Source: Tetradesmus obliquus (taxonomy: Eukaryota; Chlorophyta; Chlorophyceae; Sphaeropleales; Scenedesmaceae). From it: DNA of 64,000 nt. Positions 31,368 through 42,958 of this stretch are shown here, piece after piece. Each line of letters opens with the position of its first letter. The stretch's first letter is position 1. Location: NCBI GenBank assembly GCA_030272155.1, contig CP126199.1, forward strand, positions 5,568,501-5,632,500, read 5' to 3'. The notes under the pieces are model-generated. The model was not told where the DNA came from. It searched no databases and saw only the letters and a program-made list of their open reading frames with translations. The position numbers were made by a program, and so were the translations under genes.

Positions 31368-31718
31368 TGCTTCTTGCGAGGAAAACTTCACCTTCAATCT
31401 GAGCTACGGTGTCAACCAAGTGGCGTCACTGACAAGGTGTCACTACCCAGGCTACCAAGGACTACAAGAGGATGGAAGACTGTCAGTGCCGTTGCCCCCG
31501 AAGGGCATCGTGGCTCTTCGGGACGGCGCTGACCAGGTGTTGTTATGGTTGCAGGTAATACTAGACGACGTAGGAGCAGAAGCAGGAGCTGCACATGCTA
31601 ATCTGAGGTGCAGCAGCCACGGTGGCCTTTCGGGGGACCACTTCTTGCCATGTGAGTGCGCATTATGTTGCATGATGCTGATGCTTGTAATGAATGCAAT
31701 TCGGCAACTTTCCTTATA
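31368..31718 (+). repeat. Triplicated unknown segment, copy 3 (351 bp, 5' truncated)
   Basis: Lacks the first ~120 bp of copies 1 and 2. It shares the Phe-type change with copy 2 and adds two private substitutions (Cys to Tyr, Phe to Cys). Confidence 0.9.
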
Positions 31719-32945
31719 GGGGGTACAGGGGTTTCAACTCCCGTACCACCTGAGCATGCGATGAATGATTTCGACTACGATGTTCGTCGACATTTTGCAG
31801 CACAAAGCGTCCCTGTGTTGGCCTGCATGCCGACCAGCTGCTTGTCACTATCACTGCGAATTTCGATACCCTCCGAGATCAGCGTATTCCCTGCGAATAC
31901 GCAGCTGCATCAAAATCAATTACGAGTACTCATCAGTGCGTGTGCACGGCTATAAGCCTGATCTCGTCACCGTCACAGCCTTTAAGGCTTTAAGTTAAAG
32001 CACACAGGAACCAGGGGTTACACAGCCGTGCTGCTCATACTCATGCTCGACACGGTGTCATGCGTGGATTGATGCATCAGAACCGATCTAAAGTTTAGTT
32101 CAGCAGCGACGCGAGGCTCACGGCCGAGCACCTGCACAGTATGGCGCAGCTAGCAGCAGCCAGCACATGAGGACAATGTGTGCTGCTGGCAAACAAAAAT
32201 AGAACGCTGCAGCTTCTGTTAAAACCACATACAGCGGCGCTGGGCCACGCATCTACAGCACGCGCAGCGTCAGTAGCCAACAGGTAGAGATCAGCAGGTC
32301 GCCGGATTCAGCTCGCAGCTAATGCATACTACGTAGACAAATAGTGCATCTAGCATGAGGCAGCTGGTGTGGTGCAGGCCAACCCACGCGAACCTGTCCA
32401 CTGCTCGTGTGCTGCACGCTTGCCGTGTTGATTGCTGTGTGTATGTTGCTTTGCCAGTCTTGTGCTTTCAACGGACCATGCGTATCAGGCGCCGTTTGTT
32501 TCTTGGCCAGCACGCAGTTCTGAAGGAGTTTCATGCCTGGCAGGCGTTGGATGCAGACGCAGCGGCTGCGGCCCCTTCATCACAAAAAAAGTCCTGCGCA
32601 TGCACAAATCATGGCAGAGCTGCCGCTCTGGAGGCAGCGCCTAGCCAGATGCACGCCTGCACCAAATCTCCTGCAAGCATAATCCTTCCCACCAGCGCTG
32701 AATTCGTGCAACGTAACAAATTAATCGTGATGTCTTTGTTGCCCTCTGACTCGTGCAGGCGGCAGAGCACTTGCTGGGGGTGCCAGGCAGGACAATCCAG
32801 CACCAGCTCCAGTGCACCAACCCCTTGCCTGGGCACACCAGCTGTGGTGCTGCACCAAACATCACAGCATCTGTGCAACGCACACTGCTGTGACAGCTTC
32901 CAGGTGGCAGCAACCTAGAGTGCTAGAGCGCCTGCAGCAGGCACA
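31719..32945. other. Upstream region of the SBP gene, exons uncertain
   Basis: May hold 5' exons or the 5' UTR of the SBP gene. One possible exon lies at 32760-32902, between CAG acceptor and CAG/GTGGCA donor-like sites. It could not be joined in frame with confidence. Confidence 0.35.
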
Positions 32946-34847
32946 ATGCTGCCATGTGGGTTCCCAGCCCAGTACCAACAGCAGCAGCAGCAGCAGCACT
33001 TAGGCGTGGCACGTGCCTGCAGCAGCCAGCAGGAGAGCAGTGCAGCGCAGCTGGCAGCAAGAGGTGCACCTGACAACTGCAGCATGCTGTATGGCCAAAT
33101 GCAGCAGAGCCAGCAGCAGCTGCCGCACGAGTCAGCAGGCTGCATGCACGGCCACACGGAAGCCAGCGCAGCAACAGCAGCGATGCAGCCAGCTGGCAGC
33201 AGCAGCATGCGCGCATACGCCGCATCCTCAGGGGGCTTTGCAGGAGCCGCAGCAGCAGATGTGCGCGCCGCAACTGCTGTGGAAGCTGTAGCACCAGGCA
33301 GCACTGCCTGGGCAGCAGCCACTGAGCTCATCAAGCTTCAGGGCCAGGAGCCAACCATCCCACTAGTTACACTTGTGGCTGCACGGCTGCTGGCGCAGCA
33401 GCGGCAGCAGCAGGACGGCACGCTGGACCTGCTCGGCGGCAGCAGCAGCGGGCCAGCCGGCGTGTTTGGCGGCGGCGGCCGGCTGCTGCTGGGCGGTGCA
33501 GCAGCAGCAGCAGCAGGCGGCGGCCGCACTGCAGGCGGAACTATCACGAGGTTCTGCAAGCGCGGCAGTGTGTTCAATGCTAAGCCTGCTGCGCAGCGCG
33601 GCGTGCTTGGCAGCGCAGGACGGCCGTGGGATGCCGCTGCTGCTGCTGCTGAGGAGGCGCGGGCAGCTCAGCAGCAGCAGCAGGGCCGCATGAAGGGCCG
33701 CACCACATGCCAGGTGGCTGGCTGCCTGATGGATCTGCCGTCTGGCAAAGATACATACAACGGGCGCTACAGGGTGTGCGCGCAACACATGATGGTGAGC
33801 TTGGATGATTGGGGTGCGACTCGGGTTACTAAGTGGGCCACGCCAAAGGCCAAACTATCATTCCCGGTGCCCTGGCTGGCACAAGCTGCTGGCATGATTA
33901 GGCGACGACGCAACGTTTGTTCTGTGGGTGCTGACATCTGCATGTTCTGCTGCTGGATCAGGCTGGCATTTGGAGCCGCAGCAAATGCAAGTACAGTAGG
34001 GGGCAGTGGATGGAGGAGCAGTGGCAAGCGCTGTGACTCAAATCTGTGTAGGGTTGACTGGCGTTGCATGGCTCAGCATCAGCTGTGGTGTAACCAGCAT
34101 ATCAACCGCATGCCCTGCTCATTCAGCTCTAAGGTGTGCCTGCCCCTGCTTCTCTTTTTCGTGCCTGCAGGACCCTGCCGTGATGCTGTACGCGGACGCG
34201 CCGCAGCAACTGTTCCGCTTCTGCAACCAGTGCTTCAAGTTTGAGCCACTGCAGGCCTTCGACGGCCTCAAGCGGTAGGTGGGAGGGGGGGGGGGGCAGA
34301 AAGATCAGCTTGCAGCCAACCTGATGCAACAAGCACCTGATAATCTGTCTTGCTCGGGGAAACAACTGTCGCTTGCATGCATGTGTGCTGTGTGTGGCCT
34401 GCGACGGCCTCAAGCGGTGAGGCCACATCAGCAGCAGCAGCTTGCAGCAGAACAACAGCGTGCGTGCCGTGCTTGTTGACGTGCATTGCATGTGTGCATG
34501 TATTTGGCGGTGTGAGTGACACAACTCATGTATTTGGCGGTGTGAGTGACACAACGGATGTATTTGGCGGTGTGAGTGACGCAACGCATGTATTTGGCGG
34601 TGTGAGTGACACAACGGATGTATTTGGCGGTGTGAGTGACACAACGCATGTATGAGCCTGAGGATGCATGGGAGCAATGCAGGTGGCAAGGGGCTGCTGC
34701 AGACTGGTTTTGGGTGTTGTGCTGCCCCCATTCTGCAAGAAGCTGCCGCACTCCTTGCGGTTGCAGCCGCTGCAGCATATTGTCACTACATAACCCGCTC
34801 TCTGCCGGGGTCACCTGATGGGTGTGTTGTTGGTGGTTCTGCTTCGC

Positions 34848-34890
<43 letters not shown>

Positions 34891-37256
34891 TGCTGCTGTG
34901 CTGCAGGGGCTGCCGCATGGCGCTGGCCAGGCGGCGCGAGCGGCAGCGTGCCAAGAAGGCAGGCCAGCAGCTGCCAGCAGCAGCAGCAGCAGCAGCAGGC
35001 AGCAGCACTGGCAAGCGGCAGAAGAAGAAGAAGCCGCAGTATGACTCGGAGGATGATGAGGACTATGAGCTGGAAATGCAGCAGGACCAAGATGCGCCTG
35101 CAGAACCCCAGCAGCAGCAGCAGCAGCAGCAGCAGGAGGTTCAGTTGGCCATGCAGCAGCAGCAGCAGCAGCAGCAGAACAGTGGCCTGCTGGAGACGCT
35201 GCTGCAGTTGCAGCTGCAGCAGCAGCAGCAGTACGCACAGCAGGTGCAGATGCAGCAACACGCGCAGCAGCTGCAGCAGCAGCAGTATGGGCAGCAAGTG
35301 CAGCAGGCGCGCCAAATGCAGGCAAATGCCCCACCACAAGCAGCAGCAGCAGCAGCAGCACCTGCCCCGCTGGGGCCCCTGCAGTCGCTGCTCATGACCT
35401 CCGACTCCCTGCCAGCCAACACGCAGCTCAGCACGCCGGCCCACCAGCCAGCCCACCAGCCAGCCCACCAGCCAGCCCACCAGCCGGCTGTCTCGGGGCC
35501 CTGCCTGCCTGCAGGAAAGCTGCTGGCCGACTTCCCTGAGCTGATGGTCATGCCAAGCTTTGGGGAGGAGCAGCTGGTCAGCTCACTGCTGGAGGAGCTG
35601 CACGAGCCTGCTGCTGCTGCTGCTGCTGCTGCCCCTGCTGCTGCAGCTAGTGCTGGTGCTGATGCAGTGAGTGGTGCGCAGCAGGACCAGAGGCACCAGC
35701 CGCAGCAGCAGCTGCAGGGCGCAGGCCCAGATGGTGCTGGCAGCAGGGTCTTTGGTGTGCAGTCGGGCAGCATGGCGGCTGCACAGCAGCAGCAGCAGCT
35801 GAGCGCAGGTGGCTGCAATGCACTGCCAGTGATGGGACATGTGCCTCCAGCCTCCCTGCAGCAGCCCACGCTGCAGCAGCTGCAGGGCTGGCCCAACCCC
35901 AGCCAGCAGCAGCAGCAGCAGCAGTACAGCGGGCCACCTCAGGCAGCGCTTGATGCAACAGGCAACAGCCTTGCCCATGCAGCAGCAGCAGCAGTGTACG
36001 CGCCGCCGCAGCTGCAAGCAGAGGCGGCAGCAGCCGGTGCTGCTGCTGATGCTGCGTCACCGGCGTCTGCATCCACCACGTCGGCAGCAGACGGCAGCGG
36101 CGGCAGCAGCAGCGGGGGTGATTCGGAGGCTGAAGGTGATGGCAGTGACACTGGCACGCTGCATTCCGCTTGTGGCTCCTCCGCAACAGCAGCTGCCAGC
36201 GCAGCAGCACACCATCACAAAAGCAGCAGCAAGGCTGGCAGGAAGCAGCAGCAGCAGCAGCAGCACGGCCAGGGGCACCTGCAGCGCTCGCTGCGCAAGA
36301 AGAGCAGCAGCAACACACGGCACCAGGCTCAAGTGGTGGCAGCAGCAGCAGCAGCTGCGCAGCAGGACGTGGAGATGACGGCAGCAGCAGCAGCAGCAGC
36401 GCCCAGCAAGCACAGCATGAGCAGCGGCAGCTGCATGAAGAAGCACCGCCGCCGCGCACAGAGCGAGGAGCAGCAGCAGCAGCAGCAGGATAAGGAGCAG
36501 CAGGGTGCTGCACCCAACCTGTTGAGCCCGCTTTTGGATGCTGACATGACACCTGCAGCAGCAGCGGCAGCAGCAGCAGCAGCAGCAGCAACGGCAGCAG
36601 CGACGCCAGCCACACCCTCCGCACGCGATGCAGCAGCCACGCCCTGCAGCGGGCTGTTCCCAGGGCGCTCCTCAGCAGCAGCAGACATGGATTTTGAAAT
36701 GCAGGCGGTGCTGCAGCAGCTGATGGGTCAGGGCTCGCTGCCGCGCCAGGGGTCCCTGTTCAAACAGGGGTCGCTGTTCAAACACGGCTCGCTGTTTAAG
36801 CAGGGCTCGTTGTTTGGCCAGGGATCTCTGATGTGGAAACAGGGTTCACTGCTGAAGCAAACTTCCAACATGTCGCTGCTGATGCAGCAGACCAGCAACG
36901 TGTCTGCGCTGCTGAAGCAGAGCTCAAATATGTCTGCGCTACTGGGCAGGGCATGCAGCCCAGAGCCAATGCTGACTAGGACAGCCACAGATGACGGCTT
37001 TGAGGGTTTAGAAGATCTACTAGGAGGCTTCCCTAGGGCCTGCAGCGCCCCGCCAGGCCCTGCACAAGACCTAAACCTGGCAGAAACCATAAACCCGCCT
37101 GCTGGTGGTGAGGACGGCGGGGAGGGTTTAGGTTTAGGTATGAACCCTGCAGGGGGGCGCGAGGCGGGGCCACTGTCGCCGTGCTGGCCTGATAACACGC
37201 TGCTGAGTTGCCTGTCGCCGAGTGCTGTGCTGGTGGCTGGCAGTCCAGGCGGGGCC

Positions 37257-37288
<32 letters not shown>

Positions 37289-37471
37289 CACCAGCAGCGC
37301 AGCAGCAGCAGCAGCAGCAGCAGCTGGCCAGGGCCAGGGGTGTTTTAACAGGATGCAGAATCTACCCAACCCTGGGCTGCTGGCGACAGCTGCGTATGGC
37401 AGCGGCATGTATGGCGCTATGCTGCAGGAGCTGACAGCATGGTACACTGACACAGGGCCGGCAGATGAGCC

Positions 37472-37519
<48 letters not shown>

Positions 37520-37676
37520 CAGCCAGTTGCCTGCTGACGTGGTGCCTGCAGGGCCTGCTCCTGCCAGCTGTAGCATGTCTGTGCCAACTCTTGATGCAGC
37601 GTACGCTGCCGTGACAGCGCAGGCACAGCAGCTGCATCTGCAGCAGCAGCAGCAGTTGGTGCCTCTTCGGCAGCTT

Positions 37677-37715
<39 letters not shown>

Positions 37716-38139
37716 GCCAGAGACGGCAGTCTCATGTCCAGTCAGGCTTGGCCCCAGCAGCAGCAGCAGCAGCAGCTGCTACCGCAGCAGCCCCTGCAGC
37801 CAATGGCAGCAGCAGCTGCAGCCGGCTCATTTCAGCAGACTCCCTTCAGTGCCCAGCAGCAGATGCAGCCTGCCTGCTCAGTTGACACAGGCGCAGCAAC
37901 AGCAGGCGGCGTGGTGGGATCGACAGGGCACCCGGGCCTGATGATGGGGTCAGGTGATAGGTATGGAAGCACAGCACTCTCTGTGCCGTGCCCAACACCT
38001 ACTGCATCAGGGGCCTGCTCTGTTGCTATGCCTGTGACCCAGCAGCAGCAGCAGATGTCGCCGCACATGAGCGAGCCCCTCCCTGCTGGCTTTGGAGACG
38101 TCTGGATGCAGCTGCAAATGCAGCAGCAGCAGGCCAAGC

Positions 38140-38176
<37 letters not shown>

Positions 38177-38498
38177 TGTTGTGTCTGGCAGCTTGAGCGA
38201 GCCGCTGGCACCGCAATTGCAGCAGCAGCAGCAGCTCGGCGGCGATGTGCAGCAGCAGCAGCAGCAGCAGCGTCAAGCTCTATCGGAGCCCACCGATTGG
38301 GTCGCCACTGCAGCAGCTGTCAGCAGCGGCTGCCTGATCAGCGACACGACGGCTGCCGCTGCTGTGGCGGCTGCTGCCGCTGCTGCTGCGCGCAATGCGG
38401 CGCTTGAAGGCAAGCTTGCTGCGGTGCAGGAGCAGATGCGGGCGATGCAGCAGATGATCCTGAGCCTCAAGTCGCAGCAGGACCCGCAGCAGCAGTAA
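32946..38498 (+). CDS. SBP-box (SQUAMOSA promoter-binding-like) transcription factor
   Basis: Three exons: 32946-33794, 34171-34274 and 34907-38498, encoding 1514 aa if translation starts at the ATG at 32946; extra 5' exons are possible. The SBP DNA-binding domain spans about residues 253-335, split over all three exons. The first zinc site is Cys255, Cys260, Cys278 and His281. The second has Cys301, Cys304 and Cys320, but its usual His is Glu308 (CNQCFKFEPL). The basic RRRERQRAKK and KRQKKKK stretches fit the nuclear signal that follows the domain. The remaining ~1180 residues are disordered: many poly-Gln and poly-Ala runs, a short repeat array based on QGSLFK and TSNMSALL (about residues 925-1000), and an acidic patch DDGFEGLEDLL that could act in activation. 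SBP factors bind GTAC cores; Chlamydomonas CRR1 (copper/hypoxia) is one member. No ankyrin repeats like those of CRR1 are present, so the target pathway is unknown. Confidence 0.87.
34501..34650 (+). repeat. 30-bp minisatellite, five exact-length units
   Basis: Five units of TATTTGGCGGTGTGAGTGAC plus a variable 10-base tail (ACAACTCATG type). They lie in SBP intron 2. Each unit contains GTGAGT, the commonest donor form in this window. Confidence 0.95.
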
Positions 38499-39873
38499 CG
38501 ATGAGATGATCGAGGCAACTGAGACAGCGACAGCAACAGCGACGGCGACAGCTGGCCTTTTCCGCAGCATTGAGCATGTGAAAGTACTTGTGGTGGTTGC
38601 CCAGCCAGCCGTGATGCCTGAGCTACATGGCGGCACACGTGTGCCTGTGCGGCCCAGCTTGTTACCGGACGTGTTGCTTGTAGAACGTCCGACAGCAACA
38701 AACGCAAACCGAGGAGAACTGATGAAAGCCCGGGGGGTGATGATTTGCAATAGAAGCATTTGTGTGTGTGGGCTGTGTCAGTCTGAGGCAGGGGGCCAAT
38801 GTGGGCCCAAGGCAATACAGCATAATAGTTTCTTGAAAGCATAGGTTTTTTGGGAGGCTTGGAAGAGCACAAAAAAGCAGTGCGGCTGGAATGTTCCAGG
38901 GCTGCTTGTGTGCCTGTAGTTGCCAGAGTATGGCGGCTATATGCTGACAGCATGCGCTGGCTGTTTGCTGTCTGCTTTTTGAGGAGGTTTTGTGCACATG
39001 AGCCCAGCAGGGTTTTCAAGAAGCCTGCGATGCACTTAGCTGTGGGTTTAAGCGCCTGCTAAAACGCTCGGCACTGCACGACACGTGCACAGCAGCTGTG
39101 GTGTGCCACGTCTGCGTCTTATACTGTTGAAAAGGGGCGGTTTGTTTGTTGTCATTTGCACACTAGTCGCCCATCATGTAATTGCCTGGCTGTTACAGCA
39201 GCAGGCACTGCACTGTGGCTCCGGTGCTGCACATCAGCCGAGTGTGCATGCACCAGCCACTGTATCGCACTGCTAGATTTGCCTTGCACATATTTAGCTT
39301 GTTTGTGTAGTTCTACATATCTGTGTGTCAGTACTGCCGAGTTACCCTATGATCGCGCAAAAGCCCACACACTAAAAGGCTAAGCAACCTCTGCTGGCGC
39401 TCCATGCTGTGTTTGCGCTTGAGCTCTTGCCTGATGCTTTTTGTCAGTGCTGCATGCGTTGCAGCCAGCCCTAGCGTTGCAGTTTGCTATGTATCCTTGT
39501 TGTCAAAGTACCCCATGTGCAGCTGTTTGTGTGTGCAGCGCAGCTTGTGAACTGCTGCTGCCGCACGCTGCTGCTGCTGATGCTAGTATAATGAGTCAGA
39601 AGCGACTCACTGGGATGTGCTTTTGAAGTGCCGTTTTGCTGTGTGGGTTATGCTGTCACCTACCTGGTATGTTGTTTGCAGCGCTGCACTGAGGCCGCAC
39701 GTGTTCGGTGTGTGTGCAGGAGGTGGCCTCTGCGCGTGCAGTGTCTTTCCTGCAAATCTATATATAGTGTCGTGCTTGGTTTGACTTGTGGGCATGTGGC
39801 GGATGCAGGGACGGGGCATGTAGAGGCGGGGCGATCACATGTATGTATGTATGTACAGGAGCTGAGGCTATTC

Positions 39874-39905
<32 letters not shown>

Positions 39906-40730
39906 TGCGGGATTGGCCAGTTATGTTGTCCTGTGCAGGATGAGTCATGCGCTGATGCTAGTGCTACTTGCATATCGCACCACACTGTCAGCTGTTGCTG
40001 TCATTTGTTGGGATGGGGCAAGGCACACAGTTTGGTGCCTTGGCCCAGATTTTGGGAGCAGCAGCAGCAGCAGCAGCAGCAGTGACAGGAATTGGCAGCA
40101 CTTGGTGCTCGTTTGCCAGAGCTCGAAGGCAAAATTTGTAGCATTGCTGCTTCAGCAGTATGTTGTGGCGTCAGTGCCAGATGGCCGGCATGCCTCTCAC
40201 ACATGCTTACGCTTGTGCAGGGTGCTTTGCTAATGTTGGACGCAGTCATATGCTTTATCTATCTGCTATACTTATCTGCCGCTGATGGGTTGATTCTTCT
40301 GTCAGTATGGCCTCTGTTACCTCTGGGTGTTTGTTTGTTGCCTCAAGGGCGTATGGCTGGCAGGGCTGTCCCATCAAGGCAGGGCCTGACAGGGCCCTGC
40401 TCTAGCACCCGCGTACCGAGTAAATAAGGGTGCTGCGCGCTGCTGACGGCAATACTCTCAGGCATGCAAAGGTATGGACTATATGGCCTGCTGCTGCTGG
40501 CATCACGGGCAAATGCCAGCAGCAGCATGTTTGGGTACCGCGTTCTCTGGTGTGGCTTTTCTGTGGTTGGCGGCTGTCTGCGCCGAGCAAACACGTGGCT
40601 TTGAAAATGGGCTCAGCAGGAGTTGGAAGGGCAGATAGAGTGGCGGCAGGCGTGCTGTGTTGGCTGGACCTCCGCGGGATACCGCTGGTGGCGCTGCATG
40701 CAGGCTGGCAGCGCTGCCGTGCAACATGTG
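38499..40730. other. SBP 3' region and gene-poor stretch
   Basis: No coding exon recognised. Much of the plus strand is rich in T and G. Short CAG runs occur at 39880-39904 and 40060-40082. Confidence 0.4.
39177..39181 (+). terminator. Possible TGTAA polyadenylation signal of the SBP gene
   Basis: Algal-type TGTAA pentamer about 680 bases after the SBP stop codon. Weak, motif-only assignment. Confidence 0.25.
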
Positions 40731-41260
40731 CACCGCACTGCATGAGGTGTACCACTCTGCATGATGTGCACGTGTGTTGTATAGCACTGCTTGATGTGCA
40801 ACATGTGCACCGCACTGCATGATGTCCACCGCACCGTACTGCATGATGTGCACGAGTGTTGTACAGCACTGCTTGATGTGCAACATGTGCACCGCACTGC
40901 ATGATGTCCACCGCACCGTACTGCATGATGTGCACGAGTGTTGTACAGCACTGCTTGATGTGCAACATGTGCACCGCACTGCATGATGTCCACCGCACCG
41001 TACTGCATGATGTGCACGAGTGTTGTACAGCACTGCTTGATGTGCAACATGTGCACCGCACTGCATGATGTCCACCGCACCGTACTGCATGATGTGCACG
41101 AGTGTTGTACAGCACTGCTTGATGTGCAACATGTGCACCGCACTGCATGATGTCCACCGCACCGTACTGCATGATGTGCACGAGTGTTGTACAGCACTGC
41201 TTGATGTGCAACATGTGCACTGCACTGCATGATGTCCACCGCACCGCATGCCGTGCACTT
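40731..41260. repeat. 82-bp satellite array, about six copies
   Basis: The word GCATGATGTGCACGAGTGTT recurs at 40841, 40923, 41005, 41087 and 41169, exactly 82 bp apart, with near-identical intervening sequence. Diverged copies flank it on both sides (to about 41370). The unit is itself built from shorter GCACTGCATGATGT-like words. Because 82 is not a multiple of three, all three minus-strand frames stay open by cycling. The long frames here are an artefact. Confidence 0.95.
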
Positions 41261-41369
41261 GTGCTGTACAGCACTGCATGATGTGGCCCGCACCGCATGA
41301 CGTGCACCTCACTGGATGATGGGCACGCGTGCTGTACAGCACTGCATGATGTGCACTGCGCTGCATGAT

Positions 41370-42912
41370 GCGCACTGCGCTGCAATGATATTGGTCCCCA
41401 TCACTGGCGCAATGCAATCCATGCGTGCGTGCTTGCCCGCCACCATGCTCTGTTGCGACTGAGCTGTCTGCCACTGCAAGGGGGCGCATGCTGGGCAATT
41501 GTATGCTAAGCACGCGGTTGCAGCAGGCGCCAGCTCCCGCGCCTTGCGCCTGTGCAGCTCCACTTTGCTAAACAGCGGCATGTTGGTGCCGCGCGCCATC
41601 AACAATGCAATGATAGGTGTGTACTGCACTGGCATTTACGTGCATTGTTTTGCCCGTGTGCTGGCCAGCGCATGTGCATGTGAGTATGTGTGCATTCTCT
41701 TGCCTGTGTGCTGGCCTGCACATGAGCATGTGAATGTGAGTATGTGTGCATTGAGGGCCTCTCTGCTGGCCTGCGCACGTTTGTGTGAATGCCCGTGTGT
41801 GAACGAATGCGTGTGCGATGAGATGCACAGCCAGCGCCGGCATTGCTGCTGCAGGAGGCACGCACTGTCTGCTCCCTGCAGCAGCAGCGAGTGCATCAGC
41901 AGGTGCCCTGTCCAGACCAGATCTGGTGGTGAGGCCAGCACAGTACAATGTGGTGTCGTGATAGTGCGGCGTAATGCGTGTGCGGGTTGGCCTTCTGTCG
42001 TCGCTTTTCGTACCAAAACGTTGGAGGAGTTTAGGTGCTGACTGGGGTTGATTAGCTATGTGCTTGGGGTTGCTTGGTTGCTTTGCTTAGTTGCTGGCAT
42101 GCCCAATGAGCTCGAAGGCTCACCAGGGCCGCTGGGTATGCACTGCCTGAGCCCTGCACTGCACCCACTGCATGCAGGCAACGAACATTTGGTAGCTGGG
42201 GGCGGTTGCGGCTGTTGCGTCGGTTGTGGTTTTGGCTGGGCAGGTTTCGCTGAGTTTACTGCACCAAATTATATATGATATCGGTATTGAGGTCGTGGTG
42301 TGGCAACGCGGGGTGCTTTGTCTGGGTTGTACGGCATTTGGGTTCATTTTGCTGCTTGAAGCTTGTGTTGCGCGTGCGGAGTTAGTCAACACTGTGCAGG
42401 ACAAATACAATAGCGGCTGCTGTGCCAGCTGTTGGTGGTGGCTGTGTTGCGGCCTGCTGCGCTGCTGCTGACATGGCAACCTGTTGCTGCTTGGGGTGAC
42501 GTGGGAGGCAGCAGCGTTGTGTGCTTAGCCAGCTGCGCAGGTGCAGCTGCTGCTGCTGCTGCTGCTGCACACAGTGGGGCATATCTTGGCTGCATAGCCT
42601 TAAGGGGGCAGCCTTAGCATGGCTTGTGTACTGAATGTGGGTGTCTCCTTGCCTCCGACTGCTTGAATTACATACATGTGGGTTGTAGGCTGGCATGCAA
42701 CACCCCACGTCTGCACTCCGAGGATGCAGCAGCATGTTTTTTCTGGCGCTTTTGTGTTGGAAACGGTTGTGGGTGCTGTAGGCAACTGCATGCGCTGCGG
42801 CCTAACATGCATGCAGTGAGCATCAGGCTGAGTGGCGCAGTCGCGCTCGCGCTGTTGGTTGCGCAGCTGTGCTGCGTCAGACCAGCTGGCTGAGGCTGTC
42901 AAAAGCCTCGGC

Positions 42913-42958
<46 letters not shown>

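Noticed and set aside
28592..31718. Triplicated segment as LTRs of a retrotransposon
   Set aside because: Three copies in the same orientation, one truncated, with no TG...CA ends, primer-binding site or polymerase frame between them.
34501..34650. CRISPR-like regular repeat
   Set aside because: Units are directly adjacent without unique spacers, in a eukaryotic intron; it is a minisatellite.
34428..35480. 350-codon minus-strand frame with repeated HTAKY(I/M)RCVT peptide
   Set aside because: The repeat peptide is the 30-bp minisatellite, and the rest is antisense to SBP exon 3.
40402..41513. Three overlapping minus-strand frames of 226-336 codons with a repeating HMLHIKQC-type peptide
   Set aside because: They are produced by the 82-bp satellite. 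Its period is one more than a multiple of three, so the same peptide cycles through all three frames.
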